Shown: positions 1 to 9,488 of the stretch, piece after piece | Position numbering within the stretch: the first letter of the stretch is position 1 | Layout: each line of letters starts with the position of its first letter | Source: Pelargonium nanum | Taxonomy: Eukaryota; Streptophyta; Magnoliopsida; Geraniales; Geraniaceae | Assembly: GCA_036897485.1 (NCBI GenBank) | Contig: JAYMTF010001138.1 | Coordinates: forward strand, 1-25,958 | Reading direction: 5' to 3' | DNA: 25,958 nucleotides | Translations under genes and position numbers: made by a program | The notes under the pieces: generated by a model | Told to the model about the DNA's origin: nothing | The model's input: only the letters and a program-made list of their open reading frames with translations | The model's database searches: none

Positions 1-310
1 ATGTTGTAATCTATAGTGACAAACAAAACAACAGCAAGCAACAACAAGCAAACTAGCTAGGATCAATAACAAGCCATAACAGCAAGCAAAATATCATCAA
101 TAACAAGCAATATTAACAGCAAGCAAATTAACATTATAAGCATCAACAACAAGGTATAACAACAAGCAAATCAGGATCAGCATAAACAACAAGCAATAAC
201 AGAGAGCAAATTAGCATCAACAAGAAGCAATAACAGCAAGCAAATTATTAGCATCAACTACAAGCATAACAGCCAGCAATAACAAGAAGCAATAACAGCA
301 ACAGGAAGCG
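1..310. repeat. CAAGCAA / AACAGCAAGCAA imperfect tandem repeat
   Basis: The stretch is built from many imperfect copies of AACAAGCAA, AACAGCAAGCAA and ATCAACAACAAG units with irregular spacing. It is very poor in T-rich words on this strand. No open frame in it has plausible protein composition. It reads as a simple or low-order satellite-like repeat and may continue to the left of the window. The family is not recognised. Confidence 0.7.
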
Positions 311-1430
311 TGTTTGATGTCTTTGTGGGCCAAAAGACAGAAAGAAAAAAGAGTGGCAGAGACGTTGTCCGACGGATGTTTGACGACGGAAGTAAGGAGG
401 TTCAAGTTGCATATCAAGAAATTGTAGGGGATAGATCTATTATAGATATAGAAGAGAATTATTGAGTAAAAGAATCAATTTGCTCTCAACTTTTAATTTA
501 AAATGATCCGTGAACTTTTGTGTTTGAACTCAATATGGTTTATGAACTTTCGTGTATGGATTCAATTTAATTTAAAATAGTTACTGAACTTTCAAATGAT
601 GGTTTTTCAACTTTTTATGAGCTTTGGTAGACTACTTAGCAAATTGTTGGGTAGCCAGAGTCGTCTCTTGAGTCACTTATGCTTGCGCTCCAGTCGCATC
701 GACGGTTCTGCGCAAGCAAGCTCTGCCTACAATAACGTAACATATCGTCAGAGCACACAACGTAATAGAATGACCAAAACATAACACAACATCCAACTTC
801 AACAAGGCACTAAGAAATCATCGACCAAACCCGATAGCTAGAAGCATTCTCCAAAATGAAGAGTCAACAGAGTATTAAACTGTCTTGAAGAGACGCACAA
901 TACTCTCGTGCTCCCCTACCGAATTCTCCCTAGGGCCAAAGGAGAAAACGATTTTCATAGAATTTGAGTGATATACTGATATGGAACTCAAGATTAGGGC
1001 TTGATCCGATGAAAAATCAATCAACTTGTCACTCTCAACAAACAATGGAACGACAGTAATGATCGAACCCCCATTCATAACACTTCAACACTCGTTGAGA
1101 AACCCATTGTTGTCCACCGTAAGACGCTTTAAAACGCTCCAAAAGCAAAGTAAAATTTGTTGAAGTAATAGGTCACAAATTTTTTGTAGGATCTTAAGTG
1201 GTCTTGCCGTTTCAAGAGGTTAGAAAGAAAAGGATGATAGTGATACATTTTGCTCGACTAACCATTTGAAACATTGTACGCTTGGTCGACTTGAGTTTCT
1301 CTAAGATGCAGTTGATTAATTAGCTCAAAAAATGAGTATCAATATTTTCGTCAAACCATTTTATTTATAAAACAAATTTTCCAACAAACTGATTTTATAC
1401 TTTTTATTCTTTCTTTCAAATATTTATGTT
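311..1430. other. Intergenic sequence with no recognisable gene
   Basis: No frame carries a recognisable domain. Around 481-600 there are spaced reiterations of a phrase like 'gaacttttgtgt...' and 'aatttaatttaaaat', a pattern common in degraded plant transposons. Short open frames at 596-784 (+) and 875-1078 (-) have no family motif. I see nothing that supports a gene or RNA here. Confidence 0.5.
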
Positions 1431-1513
1431 GGTCCGTTGGGAGGTTGTACGAATGGTAAGATGAAATTCTTTTTTGGTCGGTTGGGAGGTTGTATGAATG
1501 ATGAGATGGAAGA
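1431..1513 (+). repeat. Two-copy direct tandem duplication, 45-base period
   Basis: GGTCCGTTGGGAGGTTGT at 1431 recurs as GGTCGGTTGGGAGGTTGT at 1476, and the match extends for roughly 35 bases with scattered mismatches. This is a diverged two-copy tandem duplication of no known function. It sits in transposon-like intergenic DNA. Confidence 0.65.
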
Positions 1514-1650
1514 CCCTGGAGTTTAATGGTCTTAGTTTGATCAGAAATCTCATGATCCTAAAATTACTGGAGATTGACCTGTTTTCTCCTGCGATGTGGG
1601 TCAGATTGGTTAGTGTCGGTGATACGCTCCATGAAGAGGGCGTCGCTACA

Positions 1651-1677
1651 GCCCGACACCGAAAATTTATGTCGGGC
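1651..1677. repeat. GC-rich hairpin, 8-base arms with an 11-base loop
   Basis: GCCCGACA at 1651-1658 and TGTCGGGC at 1670-1677 are exact reverse complements separated by an AT-rich loop. A further GTGTCGG lies about 35 bases upstream. Possibly a structural remnant of a mobile element. Function unknown. Confidence 0.5.
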
Positions 1678-2040
1678 ATCGATGCACGTGTTAATTTCCC
1701 AAAAAATTATTGATATATAGCAAAATCGAGATATTCAACAAATGGGGCTGGCGTGGTGAGATCTTCTCTCGTGCTTTGTATAACGACTCAAATGCTTTCT
1801 CTAGCAATTAGGAAAATCATTATTGCACACAAGGTATATTTACAAAATGGAGGAGATAGTTTGAGCAAATGAAAGCTCTCCCCTATATATACTAGTTGTC
1901 TAACAAAATGGATGACTAATTAAAAGTACATAATTACTATCAATGGTATTCTAAAGATATCCTAAAGTTGGTAGAAATGAAAAGTGTCAATGTCTCTAGA
2001 GTGGTTATTACTTTTGGTGTTGTGTGTCTTTGGGTTGTAA

Positions 2041-2172
2041 ACATGTTCAACAACAATACTCGTAACACATGGAGGAAGACCACAACCCAAAAATGCAAAA
2101 ATCCAGCCCCCTTATGACCCAGAGAATTTTGTAGACACGAGTGCTCTTGAAAAGTTCAATGAGCACTGTAAA
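2041..2172 (+). pseudogene. Possible decayed retroelement gag-like fragment
   Basis: Between stop codons at 2038-2040 and 2173-2175 the plus strand reads 44 codons whose end (PPYDPENFVDTSALEKF) resembles the aromatic/charged phrases near the start of some plant retrotransposon gag or 'putative plant transposon' proteins. Downstream frames are broken, and similar-looking fragments need frame changes. The assignment is by resemblance only. It could be chance, and no start codon, LTR or primer site accompanies it. Confidence 0.2.
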
Positions 2173-3765
2173 TGATCATCTACGTCCTTGAGACGACATC
2201 TTTCTTCATTAAGTGGAGCCCGACCGTAGGCCACCTCCAACTATGCCAAAAGGCACCCAATCAATAGTTTAACCTTGAAAGACAATGATTTTTCCTCTTA
2301 TTCCTAAAGAGCGACCAATATGTCAAAGAGCTTATTACGAAACCATAAACACAAACATCCCCAGCAACGTTTCGAATCAAATGACCAAAGGGAGAATAGT
2401 GTATCAGACTATCATCCCGAGGAGAGTGTATCCCACCTAACGCGAGCATGAAAAGGTCAAAATGTCCCAACACAAACTAACTAAAACTCAACTCTACCGA
2501 ACGCGACAACGATAACCGAGCACCAAAAAGAAGCATATGAAATGCCAATGGGAGATGCTCTTATGCCCTCCCAAAGAAAGCCGAGCACAAGTCATCAGGA
2601 TAATGAACCACACACCTATCATTATAGAAACCTTGAGATCCACCGAATGAGGTGCAAGACAACAAAGAGACACGACTCACAACCACTTGAAAATAAATGC
2701 TAGCATAATGGTCAGGACACGAAACGCATTCACGATCAGATCGTGAAGCAGAAGTAGGACAAGAGACGACCGCTCAAGCAGAAGTACTAGGAGCAAATGT
2801 CACAATCTTACACTGTTGACGATTAGCATAATGAATCCTAGTTAAGGTGAGATGATTGACAAAAGTAAACAAGTGAGCACCCCACCTCACAGGTCGAACA
2901 TCAAGGCAAGGCTTGCTGGTTAAGTATTTTGCATGAACTGGACCCAATGAAAGTAAGCTGGCAACTACCACGACAACGCTCGAGTACTCATAAAGGGAAT
3001 CGTTCCGGAAGGCATAACCTCATATCTCACGTATCTGACAGTCTGTCGGACACCAAACGAACAAAAGAGGATGCTTTCAGTCCTTAGCTAGGTTTCTCAG
3101 CCCACTAACAAAGCACCCCCCTCCCACGAGGACGTAAAAACGACCACCCCACCTTCTCCTTGTGCAATAAAGAATATAAACACCTAAAATGGTCACAAAT
3201 GGGGACAACGTCGTTATATGAACAATGCTTCTAAAAACACGTCAGCACACTCCATGAATTTAGCATTAGTTGAGACGAGGCCAGTCAATAATAATTCAAG
3301 TCCCCCAAAATAAAAGGTGATGGCGTAAGAGTAAACCATTTGTGAAACATATCGGGAATAAGGACACGTACTAGGGATACCCCTCTAAAGAAAGTAGAAC
3401 CTTCAACATATTAGGGATCATCCAAGTCGCTCGGTTACAATACAGCTGACCGACAATTATCGAAAGGAGAAATGAGAAAGCATATACCAAAAGAGGATGA
3501 AAAAACAAGTAGGGGAAGACCTCGAGCGTGACAGCTCTGACTGGAACGTTAACGTCACTGATGTAGACATCTCAATCTCTACCACATAAATAACAACAGT
3601 ACAACCATGTAATGAAGTAAATTGAAAGTGACATCGTCAAGTGATAAATTTATAAATTCCTTATGAAAGTCCAAGGGTTTCCACCATACCCACAACAACA
3701 ACAAGAGCATGCCAAAAGAAGATGAAACGATTCATATGCCCTACTAGAGAGAGGGCGCTACATTA

Positions 3766-4092
3766 GAGCATCAACATTCTTGGGACTCAATTTGAGTCCC
3801 TATTTGTAATAATTATGTTTTTTTTTTGTTTGCCATGTCAGCATTGGGCCTCATGAAAAAAAAAAATTGCATTGAAGGGACTCAAGTTGGGTCCCAAGTC
3901 CAAGCCCTTATGGAATTTGAATTGCCACTTGTCAATTAATTATAAGTTGGTTTGCCAAAAAAAAAGGAAAGAGAGACTGGACCTCTGTACAGGGACTAGA
4001 CCCATTTTGGGATTTCATGCATTCAATGACCTAGCAAGTCTAAAGTCCCTTTTGTGGTCCCCATACATTTTGCACCAGCAATGCTGGTGCTC
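3766..4092 (+). mobile_element. Harbinger-like MITE, copy 1 (327 bases, TTA target duplication)
   Basis: The left end GAGCATCAACATT pairs with the right end AATGCTGGTGCTC as 13-base terminal inverted repeats with two mismatches. The element is flanked by TTA on both sides (3763-3765 and 4093-4095), the target duplication typical of PIF/Harbinger elements. The interior has no coding capacity: homopolymer T and A runs and a subterminal hairpin GGGACTCAA-T-TTGAGTCCC (3782-3800). A second copy with matching ends and subterminal sequence is at 9489-9840. Being non-coding and short, it is a miniature non-autonomous element. It lies about 590 bases upstream of the FdC1 start codon. Confidence 0.8.
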
Positions 4093-4095
4093 TTA

Positions 4096-4599
4096 GGACA
4101 TGGGGCAAGTGTTAGGCCTGCTAGGCCATAAACCTAAGATCACAATAATACATGGCAAAATAGAGAGAGGGGATTCGAAAAGACATGCTAGAGTAGTAGC
4201 AAAAGGATAAAGGTGCACATTTAGAGAAGTAGGGCATATAAGGAGATATAAATGAGTTGTGTTCACTCTTACAATGAATTTGGAGTAGCTTCTGGTTGTA
4301 GTGTGCTCATTTTGACCACTTGAGCCTAGTACTTGGTTAAATATATATTTCATAATTTGAACAAAATCAATTCTTTAATATACTAGTTCAAATATAACAT
4401 TGGATGCATTGAACATGGGCAATAAAGGAGGTATTGGGCTAGAGAGCAAGTAATTAAAATATTAATATTTGGGCCGAAAAGCTGCATGTTTGTAGAAGGA
4501 AAAAAGAAAGTGTATGTTAATGGGCCTTGACTATTGTCACAGCAGATAATGAAAGTCCATTGTTAACCCATACTTTGAATATTCGGTAGTAGCTAGCGC
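4096..4599. other. Upstream intergenic region of FdC1
   Basis: AT-rich sequence between the MITE and the FdC1 leader. No gene-like frame is seen. An AT stretch 'ttaaatatatatttcat' near 4336 resembles a TATA context but lies about 340 bases from the start codon. No strong regulatory site can be named. Confidence 0.4.
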
Positions 4600-4682
4600 C
4601 TCCTCCATTACATTACATTACCTTATCTTAAGGTCGGGGCTGCCACCACCACCACCACACACTCAGACACACCTTCACAGCT
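4600..4682 (+). promoter_or_regulatory. Probable FdC1 leader and proximal promoter
   Basis: The 80 bases before the start codon change from AT-rich to C/A-rich, with a (CCA)n run at about 4642-4657 and CACACTCAGACACACC, typical of plant 5' untranslated leaders. CTTATC at 4622-4627 is an I-box (GATAAG on the other strand), a motif found in light-responsive plant promoters. The match is short and may be chance. No clear TATA box was found at the expected distance, and the transcription start is not determined. Confidence 0.35.
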
Positions 4683-5153
4683 ATGGCGTCCCTAAGCTTC
4701 ACTGCACCACCATTCCTCACTCCACCTCTACCCAACCCCAGAACACACCTATTCAATAATGCCTCCCAATCTCAATCCCATCAGCGCCAGCTGTTAAGAA
4801 TTAGCCGCAGTCCACTGATGTTAAGAAGCGTGGTGGGCAGGTCCTTCAAAGTGGTGATTGAGCACGACGGCGAGGCCACAGAGCTGGACGTGGAAGAGGA
4901 CGAGACCATACTGGAGAGGGCTCTGGACTCGGGCGTGTCGGTGCCGCACGACTGCAAGCTGGGCGTGTGCATGACCTGCCCTGCCCGGCTCATCACCGGC
5001 TCCGTCGATCAGAGTGAAGGTATGCTCAGCGACGATGTTGTGGAGCGTGGCTACGCGCTCCTCTGCGCCTCCTACCCACGCTCCGACTGTCGAATTAAGC
5101 TCATTCCCGAAGATGAGCTCCTCGCTCTCCAATTAGCTACTGCTAATGACTGA
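4683..5153 (+). CDS. FDC1: Ferredoxin C1, chloroplastic ([2Fe-2S], C-terminally extended)
   Basis: A 156-residue single-exon plant-type ferredoxin. Residues 1 to about 50 are rich in Ser, Pro, Asn and basic residues and nearly free of acids, as in a chloroplast transit peptide. The mature domain begins near FKVVIEHDGE. Cys91, Cys96, Cys99 and Cys128 form the C-x4-C-x2-C...C cluster that binds the [2Fe-2S] centre, with the motif CKLGVCMTC. The protein runs past the usual ferredoxin end to PEDELLALQLATAND, the extension that separates FdC1 (Arabidopsis At4g14890) from ordinary leaf ferredoxins. FdC1 is known to accept electrons from photosystem I but to be poor at NADP+ photoreduction, and it is thought to serve other stromal electron sinks. 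The start is the first ATG, just after a C/A-rich leader. It converges on the FRIGIDA-like gene with 376 bases between stop codons. No lesion is seen. Confidence 0.95.
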   Translation: MASLSFTAPPFLTPPLPNPRTHLFNNASQSQSHQRQLLRISRSPLMLRSVVGRSFKVVIEHDGEATELDVEEDETILERALDSGVSVPHDCKLGVCMTCPARLITGSVDQSEGMLSDDVVERGYALLCASYPRSDCRIKLIPEDELLALQLATAND

Positions 5154-5529
5154 CTGACTCTTCATTATTCTATTTTACTTGTTTTGTTTGTTGCATTTTT
5201 TGTTCCTTTACTTCAATTGCATCTTCTAAATGTTTTCACAAGTTTCATTTACATATCTGCGACATTGACAACCTTCGATTCAAACCAGAATAGTATTTAT
5301 ACAACTAGTACTAAAGTTTGTTATCATAATTACTTTCCACAATCACTTCCTAGTACTAATTAAAGTTGCATCAACATTAGATCAATGAAGAAGTCATGAT
5401 TAACACACATACATCCATCGCTACCATTAAAAAGGTTAGTGATTACAAACCATTGAGAAAGCAAATGAGATGGAGGTCGTTGTTGTCATATCAGTTGTTA
5501 TGTACCATCTTCCTTCCAACTAGTCATTT
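5154..5529. other. Shared 3' intergenic space of two convergent genes
   Basis: AT-rich sequence holding the 3' untranslated regions of FdC1 (+) and the FRIGIDA-like gene (-). T-rich tracts directly follow the FdC1 stop, as in plant polyadenylation regions. No canonical AATAAA could be assigned with confidence to either gene. With only 376 bases between stops, the two 3' UTRs could overlap. Confidence 0.5.
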
Positions 5530-8500
5530 CTATCGGTAGTAAGCCTGCTGATAAGCTGGTGGTGCCAATCCATTTCCATAGCCCATATATTCAGGGTAGT
5601 TCATGTGAGGTACAGGGTATGATGATCCGGGAAGAGGAGGGGCGGCTTCTGATGAGTATGCGTAAGGATTGGTTGGTGGGCTTCTGCTGCCATACATGCA
5701 GGTAGTGGGTGGGGAGTGGTACGGGGATATTCCAGCATATGGAGTGTGCGAGGGAGATCTGCTGACAAATGTAGGAGCTGCCGGGAAAGATGACACATAT
5801 GCATTTCCCAAACGACCTGCCTTGGCTGGAGGCATGGGTCCTCCATTGCTGGCTCGTGTACGCTTGTTTGCAGGAACAGCAGCTGGCTTTCTCTTTTCTG
5901 TCTTGACCTTCTCTAGCTGTTCAAGGCGCTTCTTGAGGTTTTCTGGAGGAAACTCGGCTTCCAGCTTGTACTCTTCAATGCATTTGATAACAGCCCTCAG
6001 CGCGGACTGCTCTTTGCGTGAAGCAAGCTGCTGCATAGTAATTGAAGATAACAATGAGTTGGGACGTATAAATCTCACTATGACCCACACTACTATGGAT
6101 TTACACATGAAAGATACTAAGGAAACCTACCCAATTAGAGCCTCTATCATCCAGTCAATCAATCACAGAGTACCACACAAAGCTATTGACTTTACTAATT
6201 CATAAATGCATTCAAGATCGTTGAAGTATGTCTCCTGCAATCATTTTTCCTATATGTAGCAATGCACCTGGTAATGGTATTACTGTTGAGGGTGTGTGAG
6301 TGGGCGGCGGGCAAGGCAGACCAATACATGTTCCCTTTAAAACTACCTTACCCCATATTTGGTGAGACAGAATATCTCACTCCATGTGTCAAACAAAGGA
6401 GCCATACAGTGTAAATCCTATTGCACTAAGCACAGTAAGCCTCTAGTGTGCCAAAAACAAAAACAAAAAAACTCAGGTGGGGCATAACTAGGACAAAAAC
6501 TACATCTTCCCAAGTGAAATTCTAAAGAAGGGACATCCCAAGTCCAATTGTTGATTGAAAGAAAGAGATTATTAAACCTAATTGACAGAAGATACTGACT
6601 TTTCATACCTTACAAGCAGATCTTGCTATAAAAATGAATAAAACCAAATAAACTACAGAATAAATCGATGAAGAAATACCACAGCTCGGCCAGCATTATT
6701 GGGATCCTCCAAAATAGAAGTTGCGGCCTTTTTTGCATCTCTCAGAAAAGCTTTCAGTAGGGGAACAGGGGGGAATTGGTTCAGAAGACCAACTTCATAA
6801 GTAAAATGCACGGCGTCAAGCTGCTGGCCCCTACTGATTAATTCTTTTATCATATCTGCACAGTGAAACAGATTGATTATCCTCTTACTCTTTTAAGTAT
6901 ATCAGAAAATGTCTAAGTTTTCATAACAAGGGATAATTCGGGAAGCCCATATTTGTACATGATAAAAGGCCATAAATCATTTCAGTTATCAAGATATCAA
7001 ACTCAAAGTGAACTTGTCACTTGCGAAAACACAAACTGCACAAGCATATGATCGAACATATTAATGTATACAGAGGAAATGACGCCGCTTTATGCAGGTA
7101 GCATATATTGTGAGTGGTTCATACTAAAGTGGGATTATCTGCTATGTCAAGACATTTTTAAATTTTAGATCTCAATAGGTTTTGGCAAGGTAGTATCTAT
7201 GAAAACCTGATTTCCGCTCACAAACATTAGATATAATCTAACCTAGTTAGTAATTGAATCCACGAAGTTAAATAATCATCCACAACCCAAAGCTAGCATG
7301 CTTGACATTCCTACCATAAAACATTGGGTAAAAAGAGAGAACTCTGAATAAAAAGCGTACCATTGTTACTCCAAGAGTTGTGAAGTCCATGGATACTGTA
7401 TCTTAAGAAGCAATTCGGAATAATCCCAAATAAACCAAGAAAGGTCAAAATAAATAGTTAACGAGCTCTAATCAAATTTGATTCATATGGTTACATGGCA
7501 ATGAACAAACAAACAGGGGGTAATTTTTTTGTTCAATCCCATAGTCTACAACCAAAGAATCTAATTCAAAATTGAAGTGAGCATATAGATGGCATCTAAC
7601 TTCTCAAAACCAGTTAGGAACCAGACTTAAAACGCCTAGTATATTTGTCATATATATCATCCATATACCCCTTCCGAGTACAGTTTATTTAAGTCTCCAT
7701 TTTACTTGCACATGGCAAGCATCGAACACTATCCGAATTCATATTTCTAAAATAGGATATCAACTCTAAGCACTAGTAATTGTGAACAAAAACTCCCTAA
7801 AGTCGTCCCCTCCTGCCATTTTCTATTTGCTAATATTGCATATGCCAAATGTAGCTCAGAGAAAGAGAAATATATTCTAATATTCAACCAAGGAACCTAG
7901 AATTTCTCTTAACTTACAGTAAACTAATTATCATGATATGAAGTATGAACATTACATTTTCAGCATAAACTCGAAAGAGGATGATTATAGGCAACATACC
8001 AGGAATTTCATCACCCAATCCAAGCGACACAGCGAGTTTTGGCATCTGCTTCCTCCAAGCAGATCCAACCACCAGCTTTCTGTACAAATTTACATCCTCC
8101 TTCTTCACAATACCAAAAGTCACCAAATGCTGCAAGAAAGTGTGCACATCAGGGGTCTTAACGTTCTCAATCCCGCCGCGCTCCTCCAAGCTCGCCTTCC
8201 ATGTCTCCGCGATCCTCTTGGCCCTATCCTTGACGCTAGGCGTTACCATCAGCCTCGACTTCCCGATCACCGGGTCCACCACCACTGGAATCAGCGACTC
8301 CAACACCAGCACACACGCCCACCCCAAATCGTTACCTCTCTCACAGTTCTGAACCCTCTTGTCCACCGGAAACACCTCCGATATGGCCTCCAGCACGAAC
8401 TTTGCCGGATCCACGCACTCCGCCAGCGCTAACGGCATCTGCGCCCTCAGAGCTTCCAGGTCCTTCTTCTTCCCACTCACGAATTTCCAGAACTCCTTGC

Positions 8501-8891
8501 AATTCATCCATAGGCAAAAGGACTTGAGCTTCTGCAGCAAACCCTCGCCGTCATCGTCTTCGCCATCAGAATCCTTCTGTCGGAGGGCCATGATGGCGGC
8601 TTCCTTGTGCTGCTCCACCTTGCAGAGGGCGATCTCGACGCTCCCGTCGATGGTGACCTCGCGCTGTTGGAGGACGCTCAAAGACTCGTTGGTTTGGTGA
8701 TCGAGGGTCTGAATTTTGGTCCTTATAGCCTCGGATTTCTTCAGTAGGTTATGCTCGAGGGAGGTGAAGTGATCAGAGAGCTCCTTCCAGAGGAGAGTGC
8801 AGCTGGTCATGAGGGAGGTCTGGCGCTGGAAGTCGTCGAAACTCGGATGAGACAACTCGTCCAACTCGCCTGGATCGGGGATCGACCCCAT
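5530..8891 (-). CDS. FRL4A: FRIGIDA-like protein 4 (three exons, about 522 aa)
   Basis: Exons on the minus strand are 8891-8000, 6855-6680 and 6030-5530 (stop TAG 5532-5530). Intron 1 is 7999-6856 (donor G|GTATGT, acceptor TGCAG). Intron 2 is 6679-6031 (donor GTG|GTATTT, acceptor ATGCAG). Phases close exactly. Residues 25-110 contain a predicted coiled-coil-like helix (SLEHNLLKKSEAIRTKIQ) and an acidic DGEDDDGEG linker. The FRIGIDA domain spans about 125-380, with LWMNCKEFWKFV, DPAKFVLEAI, ELISRGQQLDAVHF, RKEQSALRAVIKCIEEYKLE and FPPENLKKRLEQLEK. A basic KKRLEQLEKVKTEKRKP-type segment and a Pro/Ser/Tyr-rich tail ending YQQAYYR follow. The length fits Arabidopsis FRL4A/FRL4B (about 530 aa), to which this gene looks co-orthologous; the FdC1 neighbour matches the FRL4B locus. 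FRIGIDA itself promotes FLC expression, while FRL4-type members have no firmly known role. The chosen start MGSIPDPGEL matches the family N terminus; an in-frame upstream ATG lies at 9047. Confidence 0.93.
6031..6679 (-). other. Intron 2 of the FRIGIDA-like gene
   Basis: 649 bases, GT..AG. On the minus strand its end reads ATGCAGCAG, so splicing may use either of two acceptors 3 bases apart. Nothing else recognisable lies inside. Confidence 0.85.
6856..7999 (-). other. Intron 1 of the FRIGIDA-like gene
   Basis: 1144 bases, AT-rich, GT..AG, splitting the Asp codon of the IPDMIKELI region after its first base. No repeat, RNA gene or nested frame was recognised inside. Confidence 0.85.
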
Positions 8892-9186
8892 GGGTGGTTG
8901 CAGCGGGCAGCGGAGAAGGAGGATTGAAAATCCTAGGGAGGGAGACGGGGGCGAGGATAAAAGGTGGGAGTGAGTGACACTGAACAATGAGAGGTGACGT
9001 GGAAGGCGGAGGCGGGAACACGTGTAAGATGGTTCTAAAATGCGCATGAGTGGGAAAGAACTTTCCCGGAAACCGAAGAAGGGTCAGTGACCACCACATG
9101 GGGTGGTGGTGGTGGTGGTGGTGGGAGTCATCAGAAGAGAGAGAGAGCCATAAAGTGAAAAGTGAGTGTGAGAGAATAGAGATCAC
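8892..9186 (-). promoter_or_regulatory. FRIGIDA-like gene leader with upstream ATGs and a G-box-like motif
   Basis: The minus strand upstream of the start codon is C/T-rich with a (CCA)n microsatellite and CTCTCTCTCT near 9140-9150, as in plant leaders. ACACGTGT (9018-9025) contains the G-box core CACGTG. Two upstream ATGs occur. The one at 9099 opens a frame that overlaps the main start out of frame and stops at 8773. The one at 9047 is in frame with the main protein, with no stop between. Whether either lies in the transcript depends on the start site, which I cannot determine. Confidence 0.45.
9102..9124 (+). repeat. (GGT)n microsatellite
   Basis: Seven uninterrupted GGT units plus a partial one. 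On the minus strand it is (CCA)n within the probable leader of the FRIGIDA-like gene. Likely length-variable. Confidence 0.85.
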
Positions 9187-9221
9187 GGTTACGGTTACAG
9201 TTACGGTTACGGTTACAGTTA
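9187..9221 (+). repeat. (GGTTAC)n hexamer array, nearly six units
   Basis: The order is GGTTAC, GGTTAC, AGTTAC, GGTTAC, GGTTAC, AGTTA. This makes a higher-order 18-base unit repeated twice. It sits directly upstream of the probable leader of the FRIGIDA-like gene. It is not the plant telomere repeat. Confidence 0.85.
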
Positions 9222-9488
9222 AGACTTGAGAGGGACAGACTGACAGTGGTGCACTGCTGGTAGTGGTGGTTCCTAGTTTCCTACTGCTACAATGCTACAC
9301 ATCAGGAAAGCACGCCAGTCAATTAAAATATCTTGAGTAAATTGGTTTGGTACCTCTCTTTACATTTAATTTTTTTTTTTGGTTTTAAAGATTTTCTTAG
9401 GGACATTATTGATAATTTATTCATAGCTAACTTTTCAAACATAGAAACATGATATTTGTCCAAAAATTTAACTCAAATGTGATACTTA
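9222..9488. other. Distal upstream region of the FRIGIDA-like gene
   Basis: 267 bases between the hexamer array and the second MITE. Sequence is mostly AT-rich with a T run at about 9370-9380. No gene, and no clear promoter element that I can defend. Confidence 0.4.

Larger units (their letters stand above)
1514..3765. other. Gene-poor, transposon-derived-looking intergenic block
   Basis: About 2.2 kb without a credible gene. Higher GC patches (1600-1690 and 2040-3600) interrupted by stops in every frame suggest old, decayed mobile-element coding sequence. One short stretch at 2041-2172 is listed separately. A GC-rich inverted repeat lies at 1651-1677. None of the short open frames (for example 2261-2473 and 2774-2971, both on the minus strand) shows a recognisable motif. 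No LTR pair or terminal inverted repeats could be delimited by eye. Confidence 0.45.

Noticed and set aside
1651..1677. Helitron 3' end hairpin
   Set aside because: The hairpin is not followed by CTRR within about 12 bases, and no matching 5' TC end was found.
3872..4096. 74-codon plus-strand frame
   Set aside because: It lies within the non-coding MITE and is explained by it.
4781..5132. Two minus-strand open frames inside FdC1
   Set aside because: Antisense shadows of a well-supported ferredoxin; no independent evidence.
5669..6205. 178-codon plus-strand open frame
   Set aside because: It is antisense to exon 3 of the FRIGIDA-like gene, whose protein has clear family motifs. The antisense product has none, and it crosses the intron boundary.
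7938..8700. Three plus-strand open frames opposite the FRIGIDA-like exon 1
   Set aside because: They are shadows of the long GC-richer exon and show no domain or codon pattern of their own.
9187..9221. Interstitial telomere repeat
   Set aside because: The unit is GGTTAC, not the plant telomere unit TTTAGGG.
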